Made by a program: the position numbers and the translations under genes. The notes below the pieces were generated by a model that had not been told where the DNA came from, ran no database searches, and was given only the letters and a program-made list of their open reading frames with translations. 33,430 nucleotides of DNA from Methanobacteriota archaeon (GTDB lineage: Archaea > Thermoplasmatota > Poseidoniia > Poseidoniales > Thalassarchaeaceae), in contig PAVV01000020.1 of the NCBI GenBank assembly GCA_002713185.1, forward strand, positions 16,822-50,251, in the 5' to 3' direction. Positions 8,372 through 16,583 of the stretch are shown here, piece by piece; position 1 is the first letter of the stretch; every line of letters begins with the position of its first letter.

Positions 8372-9403
8372 ATGGCTAATAGGGGCGTTCTGATGATTAA
8401 CGTTGGAACGCCGGATGAGCCGACGGTTGAGTCTGTTAGAAACTATCTCCGGGAGTTCCTTCTAGATCCGGACGTGATAGACGCCCCATACCTAATCCGG
8501 CAACTTTTGGTCAGAGGCATAATCCTGCGTGCGAGGCCGAAAAAGGTCGCACCCCTATACAAGAAAATATGGATGGCAGAAGGCTCGCCCCTGAGAGTTT
8601 ACTCAGATAGAATAGCCGAGGCTGTGTCTGAATTACTCGATGGCATACACATAGAGCATGCCATGAGGTACGGGAATCCAAGCATAAATTACGGATTGCG
8701 TAAGTTAATGCACTCTGGAGTAGAAGAACTACTCCTTCTTCCGATGTTCCCTCATCACGCTCAGGCGACCACCGAAACAGCACTGAAGCACGCTTACAAG
8801 GAACTGGAGGAGTTATCTTGGCACCCTACTATAATCGAGATGGGCCACTTCCAGACAGATGATAATTACATCACCCCGCTAGCTAGTTCGATAGAGCCAC
8901 ATCTTGATGATGATACGCACCTTCTTTTCTCATACCATGGTCTTCCTGTATCGCATGTAAAGAGGATAGACAGATCAAAGAAACACTGTCAAAAGGTGGA
9001 TAACTGTTGCAGCATCTCCTGCGATGCTAATGAGCTCTGCTACGGTCACCACTGTATGGAGACTAGTCTTGCGGTATCCGATAAACTTGGATTACCCTCA
9101 GATAGGTGGTCGATTAGCTTCCAAAGCAGGCTTGGGCCGGTGAAGTGGCTAACACCATCGACCTCTGATAAAGTGAGGGAGCTAGTTGGGAGGGGGGTTA
9201 CTAATCTAGCCATCGTAGCACCAGCCTTCCTTGCAGACGGCCTCGAGACTTTGGAGGAATTGGATATCGGAATACGAGAAGAGTTCGAAGAACATGGCGG
9301 GGAGAAGCTCACCGTCATTAAGTGCCTGAATGACAATCCAGATTGGATTGCAGGACTTACCGAGATGGTGGAAGGTAAGTTCGCTCCGTCTGTTACTGCA
9401 TGA
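8372..9403 (+). CDS. hemH: Ferrochelatase with internal cysteine-rich insert
   Basis: A 343-residue ferrochelatase, which inserts ferrous iron into protoporphyrin IX to make protoheme. The N-terminal GVLMINVGTPD, the catalytic histidine in FSYHGLP (His189) and the active-site glutamate in ADGLETLEEL (Glu291) are all present. Between the conserved His and the usual ETS/TAR helix lies an insert with six cysteines (206, 212, 213, 217, 223, 228). This resembles the internal [2Fe-2S] binding segment described in some bacterial ferrochelatases. The ATG follows a probable promoter without a ribosome binding site. The 3' end overlaps the end of the convergent hemY by 11 bases. With hemF and hemY present and no hemQ in the window, protoporphyrin rather than coproporphyrin is the expected substrate. 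Confidence 0.95.
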   Translation: MANRGVLMINVGTPDEPTVESVRNYLREFLLDPDVIDAPYLIRQLLVRGIILRARPKKVAPLYKKIWMAEGSPLRVYSDRIAEAVSELLDGIHIEHAMRYGNPSINYGLRKLMHSGVEELLLLPMFPHHAQATTETALKHAYKELEELSWHPTIIEMGHFQTDDNYITPLASSIEPHLDDDTHLLFSYHGLPVSHVKRIDRSKKHCQKVDNCCSISCDANELCYGHHCMETSLAVSDKLGLPSDRWSISFQSRLGPVKWLTPSTSDKVRELVGRGVTNLAIVAPAFLADGLETLEELDIGIREEFEEHGGEKLTVIKCLNDNPDWIAGLTEMVEGKFAPSVTA

Positions 9404-10661
9404 ACAATTCGGATATTCTCTCCGCCTCATCGACAACATGCGTCACAGAAACCCCGCTAGCAGTCCATCCAGCATATGAGAATCGCTCTTGATGATCCAG
9501 TAGGGAAGAAAGGTAACCAGGGGGATATCGGGGGATCGCCCTCTCTCCTATTTTTTGGAATATGACAGGGGCTGCCTCAAAACCAATTAGATTACTAAGT
9601 GCATCTTTAACAGTTTGATCATCACCATCCCATCTAGTATGGGGGACCATCAGTCGAAACAGCCTGTGTCCATCAGGTGCTCTATCCGAAGAATGGATAT
9701 CCGACTCGTGGAGGATGCCGCTTATTGGAATATTCGGATCCGGAATTAGGGTACCATATCCTAATTCGACTTCATTTACCTCCTCCTTTGGGTAACCAAC
9801 AGCGAAAACCGAAAGCGAACTCTCTCCGGCCTCCCTGTTCGGAAGTCCCGAAGCCCAAATTATCGAGGAGAGGGGAACTCCGTAAGCTGAAGACACCTCA
9901 TCCGGAGTTTTCTCGTTAACTTCCTTGATAATATCGACATTGTTCATCTCCGAAAGCGCATCATTAAGTCCGTGGATAATATCTTCCATTCCTCCGTCCA
10001 TAGATGCCAGACTTCCTTTCTTGGGGATGAAAATCGGGTACGAATCCGTAATCATCTTCTTCATTTTTCGGTTTCCAATTGGAGGATTCACACCAAAACC
10101 AGTTAGTCTGGGAAAAAGGAAATTTGCGTCCACTCGCTCGGCTTTATCATTCACAATCCCCAATGTCATTGCATCCGCGATTTCCTTATTTCGAAGGATA
10201 TCATAAACCGATGGACTGCCCTTCCTCGAATTAATGAGACCTCTAAGAAATCCAAATAAACCGATCTTGAAAATTGTAGACGAAGATAATCTATGCTTAC
10301 CACCCTGGAGGATCACCCATCTAGAGGATGCCGATTCCCTGGAGGGGCTGAAGGAATCTTCCATGCCTAGGTCGTCAACGAGCCTCCAGAAGGATGGATG
10401 GGGTCTCACTGCATTAACCGATATGTCACATACCCACTCTCCCTGTCTCCATGTTTTTATTACTCCACCTAGCCGATTGCTCTTCTCAAGTAGTTTGATT
10501 GGAAGATCAGGCCTAGCAGACCCGATTCGGAACGCTATCGATAGTCCGGACAATCCGCCCCCTACTATTGTCAAACTATCCGACTCATGTAGTTCTTGGC
10601 TTACGAGTAGTGGTCTCCTAAGCTCATCACCATGACGAATCCAGTCTTCCAAGGTATACAT
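9393..10661 (-). CDS. hemY: Protoporphyrinogen oxidase, FAD-dependent
   Basis: A 422-residue FAD-binding amine-oxidase-fold protein, assigned as the oxygen-dependent protoporphyrinogen IX oxidase that removes six electrons to give protoporphyrin IX. The dinucleotide motif VGGGLSGL lies at about 33-40, the acidic FAD ribose-binding residue is in LLEKSNRLGG (about 57-66), and a C-terminal FAD-binding segment is visible at YAGWTASGVSVTHVVDEA. It is somewhat short and divergent for HemY (usually 450-480). The assignment leans on its position as last gene of the heme operon, 13 bases after hemF, and on the adjacent hemH. Another FAD-dependent oxidase is possible on sequence alone. ATG start at 10661. 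Confidence 0.82.
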   Translation of the reverse strand: MYTLEDWIRHGDELRRPLLVSQELHESDSLTIVGGGLSGLSIAFRIGSARPDLPIKLLEKSNRLGGVIKTWRQGEWVCDISVNAVRPHPSFWRLVDDLGMEDSFSPSRESASSRWVILQGGKHRLSSSTIFKIGLFGFLRGLINSRKGSPSVYDILRNKEIADAMTLGIVNDKAERVDANFLFPRLTGFGVNPPIGNRKMKKMITDSYPIFIPKKGSLASMDGGMEDIIHGLNDALSEMNNVDIIKEVNEKTPDEVSSAYGVPLSSIIWASGLPNREAGESSLSVFAVGYPKEEVNEVELGYGTLIPDPNIPISGILHESDIHSSDRAPDGHRLFRLMVPHTRWDGDDQTVKDALSNLIGFEAAPVIFQKIGERAIPRYPPGYLSSLLDHQERFSYAGWTASGVSVTHVVDEAERISELFMQ

Positions 10662-10674
10662 ATCAAACCCAAGC

Positions 10675-11577
10675 CTAGGACCAATCTCTCGGTTTCCTCA
10701 GGACTGCTAGCAGACGTTCCTCATCGCTATCATCAGCCACCTCGTGACAATACTCCCACCTCGCCTCTAAGGGTAAGGACATCAGTATGCTCTCTATTCG
10801 ACCATCGGTCCTTAGTCCGAATTTTGTCCCCCTATCATGGATGAGGTTGAATTCGACGTATCTCCCTCTTCTAATCCTCTGCCACACCTTCTGTTCGTCG
10901 TCGTAATGCATTTCCTTCCTGCGATCCAAGATCGGTATATAGGACTCGAGAAAGCCAGCCGCGCATTCCTTGACGAAATCAAAGCAAGCGTCCTTTCCCC
11001 CTTCATTGAGATTGTCAAAGAAAATCCCACCGACCCCTCTTCCTTCCTTCCTGTGGGCGTTGTAGAAATACTCGTCACACCAGGCCTTGAATCTCTCATA
11101 GTCAGCAATAGCATGCCGCCCGCAAATCTTCTTGTAGACAGAGTGAAAATGCCTAGCATCCTCCTCAAACAAATAAGAGGGAGTGAGGTCAGCACCGCCT
11201 CCGAACCACCAGCTTCCCTCGCTCTCCCTGTCCCCTCTTTCGAAATATCGGTAGTTTGAGTGAACTGTAGGGGCCATCGGGTTGCTTGGGTGTAACACAA
11301 GACTGACTCCCGTAGCAAAGAACTCTAGGTTCCCTTCCGGACCTATTCCCCCGCCCATCCCGGCCGCGGCTTCCTCGCTCAGCGTACCGTGTACCATACT
11401 CACGTTTACGCCTGCCTTGTCGAAGACGGAGCCCGAGGAGAAAACTCGGCTCCTCCCTCCGCCCCCTCCTTCCCTCCGCCACTCGTCTTCCCGATAGTCG
11501 GAGTCATCGATAGACGATATCACACTGCAAATATCGTCCTGAACTTCTCTGACCATATTCACCATTCGGTCTCTCAT
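10675..11577 (-). CDS. hemF: Coproporphyrinogen III oxidase, aerobic
   Basis: A 300-residue HemF, the oxygen-dependent enzyme that oxidatively decarboxylates coproporphyrinogen III to protoporphyrinogen IX. Family marks in order are GGGGRSRVFSSG near the N-terminus, NPMAPTVHSNYRYF, WWFGGGADLTP, NAHRKEGRGVGGIFFD and RRGRYVEFNLIHDRGTKFG. The length is typical. The ATG at 11577 overlaps the hemE stop (ATGA), so the two are coupled. This cofactor-free enzyme needs molecular oxygen; it is unrelated to the radical-SAM HemN. Its presence points to aerobic heme synthesis. Confidence 0.96.
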   Translation of the reverse strand: MRDRMVNMVREVQDDICSVISSIDDSDYREDEWRREGGGGGRSRVFSSGSVFDKAGVNVSMVHGTLSEEAAAGMGGGIGPEGNLEFFATGVSLVLHPSNPMAPTVHSNYRYFERGDRESEGSWWFGGGADLTPSYLFEEDARHFHSVYKKICGRHAIADYERFKAWCDEYFYNAHRKEGRGVGGIFFDNLNEGGKDACFDFVKECAAGFLESYIPILDRRKEMHYDDEQKVWQRIRRGRYVEFNLIHDRGTKFGLRTDGRIESILMSLPLEARWEYCHEVADDSDEERLLAVLRKPRDWS

Positions 11578-12608
11578 TTGATTCCTCCTGCAACGGTTTT
11601 CAAAACTGCCTCGACGTTTTCGATCTTGGAGTCTGGAGTCATCCCATGACCCAGATTGAAAATGTGTCCTGGACGATTCCCAGCCTTCTCTAATACACTT
11701 CTAGCGGCGTCGATCGCGCCTAACTGAGAACCATGTAGGTAGGATGGATCAAGATTTCCTTGTATGGCTAAATCATTACCATAGTCTCGCCTGTTGGTGT
11801 ATAAGTCATCCCTCCAGTCGAGGGATATTGCATCGATATCCAGGCTTCGGATTTGTTCGTGTAGATGGCCGGAACCCTTAGCATAGTGGATTAACGGAAC
11901 GTCGTTTTTAGCTTTCTCTCTGAAGACTCCAATTGCACGAGCAGTCGCCTTTTTTCCAAACCTCTCATACTGCTCGGGCGAAAGTAATCCAGCCCAGGTA
12001 TCGAATAATTGGACCGCGTCAGCTCTTCCGTAATTGACTTGGTCAGCTAATAAGTCCCCGACTACGTCGGCTACTCTTCCAAGCAATTCGTCAGCCATTT
12101 TTGTATTGGAGAAAATACTCGCTCTAGCGCTATGAAAGTCCTTGTCTCCGGTACCACCCGATAACAGGTACATCGAGATTGTCCATGGGCAACCTGCAAA
12201 ACCTAATCTAGCCTTGGTATCTCCTAATTCGCCTATTTCAGCGAGGGCGTCTGCGGCCCAGGGAGCGTCTTTCCTTGCGTTAAAATCAGCCCAGTCATCA
12301 ATCTGTTCAAAATCAAACTTGTCAATTCTAATTCCGTTTCCGTATCTAACTTCGTAACCGAGAGCAGGCAGGGGGGTCAAAATGTCACTGAACACGATTG
12401 CAGCGTCAATCTCCGGGTATCTATCCAAAGGTTGGAGTGTTATTTTGCTACAAATATCGACATCCATACATCTTGTCCAAAAGTCCTTCTCCTTCGCGAT
12501 CTTTCGATACTCTGGGAGATGCCTTCCTGCTTGACGCATGAACCAAACAGGTACTCTGTCGACCTCGGTTTTATTCAGAGCGGCAAGCAACCTCTCCTTT
12601 CCTTCCAT
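11574..12608 (-). CDS. hemE: Uroporphyrinogen decarboxylase
   Basis: A 344-residue HemE, which decarboxylates the four acetate side chains of uroporphyrinogen III to give coproporphyrinogen III. The signature MRQAGRHLPEYR at 24-35 carries the substrate-binding arginines (25, 29), the catalytic aspartate is Asp75 in FSDILTPLPALG, and the C-terminal NLGHGMTPD holds the conserved histidine. The gene starts at the base directly after the hemL stop and overlaps hemF by four bases. Having HemE instead of relying on siroheme decarboxylation places this organism on the classical heme route. Confidence 0.96.
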   Translation of the reverse strand: MEGKERLLAALNKTEVDRVPVWFMRQAGRHLPEYRKIAKEKDFWTRCMDVDICSKITLQPLDRYPEIDAAIVFSDILTPLPALGYEVRYGNGIRIDKFDFEQIDDWADFNARKDAPWAADALAEIGELGDTKARLGFAGCPWTISMYLLSGGTGDKDFHSARASIFSNTKMADELLGRVADVVGDLLADQVNYGRADAVQLFDTWAGLLSPEQYERFGKKATARAIGVFREKAKNDVPLIHYAKGSGHLHEQIRSLDIDAISLDWRDDLYTNRRDYGNDLAIQGNLDPSYLHGSQLGAIDAARSVLEKAGNRPGHIFNLGHGMTPDSKIENVEAVLKTVAGGIK

Positions 12609-13904
12609 TTAATCACCGATCTCGATAAGTGCTTCTTCTAGCGCTGCGGCCATGCCTGTGATGTTATCTTCACTGTGAGCTGTCGACAGGAAACCGATCT
12701 CATATGCTGATGGCGCCAGCATATATCCTCGCGCCAGCATCCCTCTGTGCAGGTCGGCATAAACCTCTCCTGCCGCGGCTGGGATTTGATCTGCCCTCCT
12801 AGGTGGTTCACCATCCCCCGGTGAGAACCAGAAAAGGCTCCCCATCCTAACAAGCCTGAATGGGTTTCCTTTCTCCTCGAGTATGGGCACCACCAAATCT
12901 TCAAGTGTCCCTCCCAAAGAGTCTAGCAAGTCATAGGCTGCCTCATCCAAGAGGTCTAATGTCGAGCTGCCAGCTACCATTGCTAGCGGGTTCCCTGAGA
13001 GTGTTCCTGCCTGGTAGACGGGTCCCAACGGAGACAAATGCTGCATTACCTCTTCCCGAGCCCCATAGGCACCAACGGGAAGCCCCCCTCCGATTACCTT
13101 CCCCAAAGCGGTGATATCAGGAGTGACTCCACAAACCTCCTCATATCCTCCATTTCTGAATCTGAACCCACTAATCACTTCGTCGAAGACCAGTAGAGCG
13201 CCATCCTCCTCACACACTTCCTTTATTTGTTCGAGAAACTCATTCCTTTGTATCAAAAGACCGTTATTCGCGGGCAAGGGCTCGATGAGGACCGCAGCGA
13301 TCTTTCCTGGATACTCCTCGAACAGATAACGAAGAGCACCTATGTCATCTAGCGGACAAACAAGAGTGGTCGATATGGTGGACTCCGGAATACCGGGACT
13401 GCTGGCGATGCCGAAAGTGGCAAGCCCGCTTCCAGAACTGACCAGTAGAGAATCTATGTGGCCATGATAGCAGCCATCAAACTTTACTATGTGGTCTCTG
13501 CCAGTTACTCCACGAGCTAGCCTTACCGCGCTCATTGCTGCTTCAGTCCCCGATGACGTAAATCGCACCATGTCAATGTGCGGAAATCGTTGCTTAACCC
13601 TCTTAGCGAGCTCAATCTCTCCCTTATGAGGGGCCCCGAATGAGGTCCCTTTAGACATCGTTTCTGCTATTGTTTTGATAATCTGGGGATGGGAATGGCC
13701 GTGAATAAGCGGGCCCCATGACTGCACGAAATCGACATATTGGTTACCATCCACGTCGATAACCGTAGCGCCGCTTGCCTCCTTGAAGTATACTGGATTT
13801 CCATGGACCGACTTAAACGCCCTCACTGGAGAATTAACTCCTCCAACAAGATGGTTTTGTGCTTCTGAATGCAGTGACTCTGAGACGGGCCTTTCCACAA
13901 TCAC
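12609..13904 (-). CDS. hemL: Glutamate-1-semialdehyde 2,1-aminomutase
   Basis: A 431-residue class III PLP aminotransferase that converts glutamate-1-semialdehyde to 5-aminolevulinate. The PLP Schiff-base lysine is Lys269 in ALGKVIGGGLPVGAYG, and the pyridine-nitrogen aspartate is Asp241 in FDEVISGFRF. The N-terminal GGVNSPVRAFKSV is diagnostic for GSAM against other class III enzymes. The start appears to be GTG at 13904, seven bases after the hemB stop begins the spacer. It is in the middle of the heme operon, so supply of aminolevulinate and later steps are co-expressed. Confidence 0.96.
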   Translation of the reverse strand: MIVERPVSESLHSEAQNHLVGGVNSPVRAFKSVHGNPVYFKEASGATVIDVDGNQYVDFVQSWGPLIHGHSHPQIIKTIAETMSKGTSFGAPHKGEIELAKRVKQRFPHIDMVRFTSSGTEAAMSAVRLARGVTGRDHIVKFDGCYHGHIDSLLVSSGSGLATFGIASSPGIPESTISTTLVCPLDDIGALRYLFEEYPGKIAAVLIEPLPANNGLLIQRNEFLEQIKEVCEEDGALLVFDEVISGFRFRNGGYEEVCGVTPDITALGKVIGGGLPVGAYGAREEVMQHLSPLGPVYQAGTLSGNPLAMVAGSSTLDLLDEAAYDLLDSLGGTLEDLVVPILEEKGNPFRLVRMGSLFWFSPGDGEPPRRADQIPAAAGEVYADLHRGMLARGYMLAPSAYEIGFLSTAHSEDNITGMAAALEEALIEIGD

Positions 13905-13910
13905 ACCAAC

Positions 13911-14888
13911 CTAGACCCAGCCTTCGCGAACAGCCTCTCTGGCGTGGTAACTGACAATAATGTCAGCACCGGCCCTTTTGAATGATCCAAGGACCTCTAG
14001 GACAACCCTCTTTCGTTGTTCTATTTCCTTTGCATAACTCATAACCATGGAATACTCACCACTTACGTTGTAGACCGCCACAGGCCTCTCGATATTAGCT
14101 GCAACCTCCCTGAGGACATCAAGATAAGAGAGGCCAGGCTTGACCATCGAAATGTCACAACCTTCCTTGACGTCTTCTTTGGCCTCTAGTATTGCCTCTC
14201 TATAGTCCGACCTTACATCCATCTGATGGCTTGAACGATCTCCAAATGCTGGGGCCGACGATGCAGCATCTCTGAAAGGGCCGTAGAACGAGGATGCGTA
14301 TTTGACAGAGTATGACATTATCCCGGTCGATTTCATACCCTCCTTCTCCAATGCCGTCCTGACGGCACCAACCCTGCCATCCATCATGTCAGAGAGACAG
14401 ACATAGTCGGCACCTACCCTTGCATGAGACAAGGATATGCGCACCAACATTTCGACTGAGGGGTCGTTGACGATATCCTGACCGTCCAAAAGCCCACAGT
14501 GTCCATGGTCAGTAGAAGTGCAAAGGCAAGCATCAGTCATCAGAACTATCTCATTGCCAAATTTCTGCTTCAAATCTCCTACGACTAGTTGTAACGGCAT
14601 CTCGTCATCTGCTGCCCTTGTGCCTAGGGAATCCTTCTCATTGTCATCCATTACGGGGAAGATCATGTGTGCTGCGATACCCATTGAGACGTCTTCAGCA
14701 ATCGTTCTTACCAGTACGTCCTTCGATTGACGATTGACTCCTGGCATTCCTGGGATTTCTTCGTTGACATCCTCACCACTTACTACAAAATGCGGTTGCA
14801 CTAGCGACTCAGCGATCGATGGACCATAAACCAGATTTCTTCTGGATTCTGTCCATCTATTTATTCTCGGCCTAATCTTCAATTTCAC
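13911..14888 (-). CDS. hemB: Delta-aminolevulinic acid dehydratase (porphobilinogen synthase)
   Basis: A 325-residue HemB that condenses two aminolevulinate molecules into porphobilinogen. The zinc-site cysteines are present: Cys121, Cys123 and Cys131 in DACLCTSTDHGHCG, so this is the zinc-dependent type rather than the magnesium type. The two active-site lysines are Lys196 (SVKYASSFYGPFR) and Lys250 (SMVKPG), the latter forming the Schiff base. The GTG start at 14888 lies 17 bases inside the end of hemCD, so translation is probably coupled; no later Met offers a good start. The stop is six bases before the hemL GTG. Confidence 0.96.
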   Translation of the reverse strand: MKLKIRPRINRWTESRRNLVYGPSIAESLVQPHFVVSGEDVNEEIPGMPGVNRQSKDVLVRTIAEDVSMGIAAHMIFPVMDDNEKDSLGTRAADDEMPLQLVVGDLKQKFGNEIVLMTDACLCTSTDHGHCGLLDGQDIVNDPSVEMLVRISLSHARVGADYVCLSDMMDGRVGAVRTALEKEGMKSTGIMSYSVKYASSFYGPFRDAASSAPAFGDRSSHQMDVRSDYREAILEAKEDVKEGCDISMVKPGLSYLDVLREVAANIERPVAVYNVSGEYSMVMSYAKEIEQRKRVVLEVLGSFKRAGADIIVSYHAREAVREGWV

Positions 14889-16581
14889 GCCCCTCCACTT
14901 TCGATTTCCAAAAACTTGTGATGTAATCTACAGTAGGCCCCTCCAGAGTTATAATTTCACATCCTACGAAATAAGGTATTGTTTCAACAGTTTCTGTGGT
15001 GCTTTTCCCCATTGATAACACAGTTTTTGGAACCTTCAACCTATTACTAGACCACGATTCAGCCGAAGACGAGGAAGAGATTAGCAGGACATCCTCCTCA
15101 CTTAATGAACAGGTATCGGGGGTAATCGACATATTTTCGTAAGCAATCCAATGCTCTACACCGAACCCTTTCTCCATTAGGGATTCAATGAACCGATAGT
15201 CTGATTTTGATGATCTAGGGACGTACAAAGAAGTCTCGCGTTTAACATTGGACACTATGTATTCCAATAACTGCTCGCTATTGCCCACCATCCCACAATG
15301 CGAAACGGTAACGCCTTCCTCAAAGCACGCTTTGTGAGTGCCTTCTCCGAGGGCAAGCCATGCTATTTGTCCAATTTCTGGATTTATCTTTGATACCTCC
15401 ACAGCACATTTAGCCGCAAATGGGGAAGTAAGAACTAGAATTGGCCATCTTGACCTAACTCCAAATTGTTCCAGAAATCTAACTGGCCAGTTATCAATCA
15501 AGGGCCTCAGTTTAACCACAGGCACATTTAGTGTCGGCACACCTTCTTTTCTTAGCTGGGAAGTAAGCCTGTCTGAAGTAAGTGTGGTGACGAGTTTTGG
15601 AGAATCTTTCGGAAAACTCTGTACGTGCTTTTCTTCAGCCTCATTTGATGTAAAATTAAATCCCTCAGTATCACCAATATATCTATGGATTTTGTAAGTA
15701 TCACCCCGAGAGTAACGAGTCCTCCAATCTTTAGGGGATATCGCGGCAGTTATCACTCCGCCTTCAGACTTTATTCCAGCGGGAAAAAGACAACCGCCCC
15801 CAATCAAGCCCAATAGGGATCTTTCTTTTGACACATCCTCCTCAGTTGGTATATGATTCAATATAGTTCGTAATTCACAAAATCTTTCCTCGTCTTGCAC
15901 TCTGCAATTCACAGCAATAGCGCCTTGGCCGGGAGCAGTTGGCCAATCCTTTTCTTTTATCCTCAAGGCCTTTAATTCGAGTGCTTCCTTGGTGATATGG
16001 CCTGCATTGTAAAGACGGCTGATGCCTACTTCGGCCAATATTAGATAGTCAACGAGATTCTCTATCAGCCTATTCATCCGAGTCTCGATATGTCCCCTGA
16101 CAGATATGGGGATGATATCTGGTCTGGAACTAAGCAAGAAAGATTGCCTCCGTCCAGCAACAGTTCCAATCTTAGATTTCATTGGTACACTTTTCATAAT
16201 CGAGATTAGGCTTTTCGATCGACTAGACTCTAGGACTTCACGAAGACTTGGCCACTCTTCGATACCATTAGCCAGGATGAGGTCGCTAGTCACATCTCTT
16301 TCCGTATAGGCTAGAGTATTGACTCCACTCATCCCTTCAATGGGAATATCCTTCGCTGAATGTACAGTTATATCGACAGCCCCTTCAATCAGAGCCTCAT
16401 CAATTCCATGCACGAATTGACCAACATTGGATGAGAGGTCACCTCCTAATGACCTGTCACCAAGACTGCTCAGAGTTTTTATCTCACACCGAATTCCACT
16501 CAATTTCAACTGCTTTTCAACTTCCATCGCTTGGAGGATGGCCAGTTTCGAGCCCCTAGTCCCTACTATCAATGGTTTCAC
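14872..16581 (-). CDS. hemCD: Fused porphobilinogen deaminase / uroporphyrinogen III synthase
   Basis: One 569-residue frame joins two enzymes. Residues 1 to about 305 are HemC: the catalytic aspartate is Asp78 in VHSAKDIP, GRRQSFLL is the substrate arginine region, and Cys264 in GGGCLFPAG carries the dipyrromethane cofactor. Residues about 325-560 look like HemD, with ILVLTSPFAAKCA, the LALGEGTHKA helix, SLYVPRSSKSDY and LLISSSSSAESW in family order. The fusion would hand hydroxymethylbilane straight to ring closure, which prevents spontaneous formation of uroporphyrinogen I. No internal stop or frameshift is seen. The start is GTG at 16581, two bases after the hemA stop. Bacterial HemC-HemD fusions are known, so this could be inherited by transfer. 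Confidence 0.92.
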   Translation of the reverse strand: MKPLIVGTRGSKLAILQAMEVEKQLKLSGIRCEIKTLSSLGDRSLGGDLSSNVGQFVHGIDEALIEGAVDITVHSAKDIPIEGMSGVNTLAYTERDVTSDLILANGIEEWPSLREVLESSRSKSLISIMKSVPMKSKIGTVAGRRQSFLLSSRPDIIPISVRGHIETRMNRLIENLVDYLILAEVGISRLYNAGHITKEALELKALRIKEKDWPTAPGQGAIAVNCRVQDEERFCELRTILNHIPTEEDVSKERSLLGLIGGGCLFPAGIKSEGGVITAAISPKDWRTRYSRGDTYKIHRYIGDTEGFNFTSNEAEEKHVQSFPKDSPKLVTTLTSDRLTSQLRKEGVPTLNVPVVKLRPLIDNWPVRFLEQFGVRSRWPILVLTSPFAAKCAVEVSKINPEIGQIAWLALGEGTHKACFEEGVTVSHCGMVGNSEQLLEYIVSNVKRETSLYVPRSSKSDYRFIESLMEKGFGVEHWIAYENMSITPDTCSLSEEDVLLISSSSSAESWSSNRLKVPKTVLSMGKSTTETVETIPYFVGCEIITLEGPTVDYITSFWKSKVEGREIED

Positions 16582-16583
16582 AC

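Noticed and set aside
10812-11318. 168-codon - strand frame inside hemF
   Set aside because: An alternate-frame shadow of hemF, whose frame carries all family motifs.
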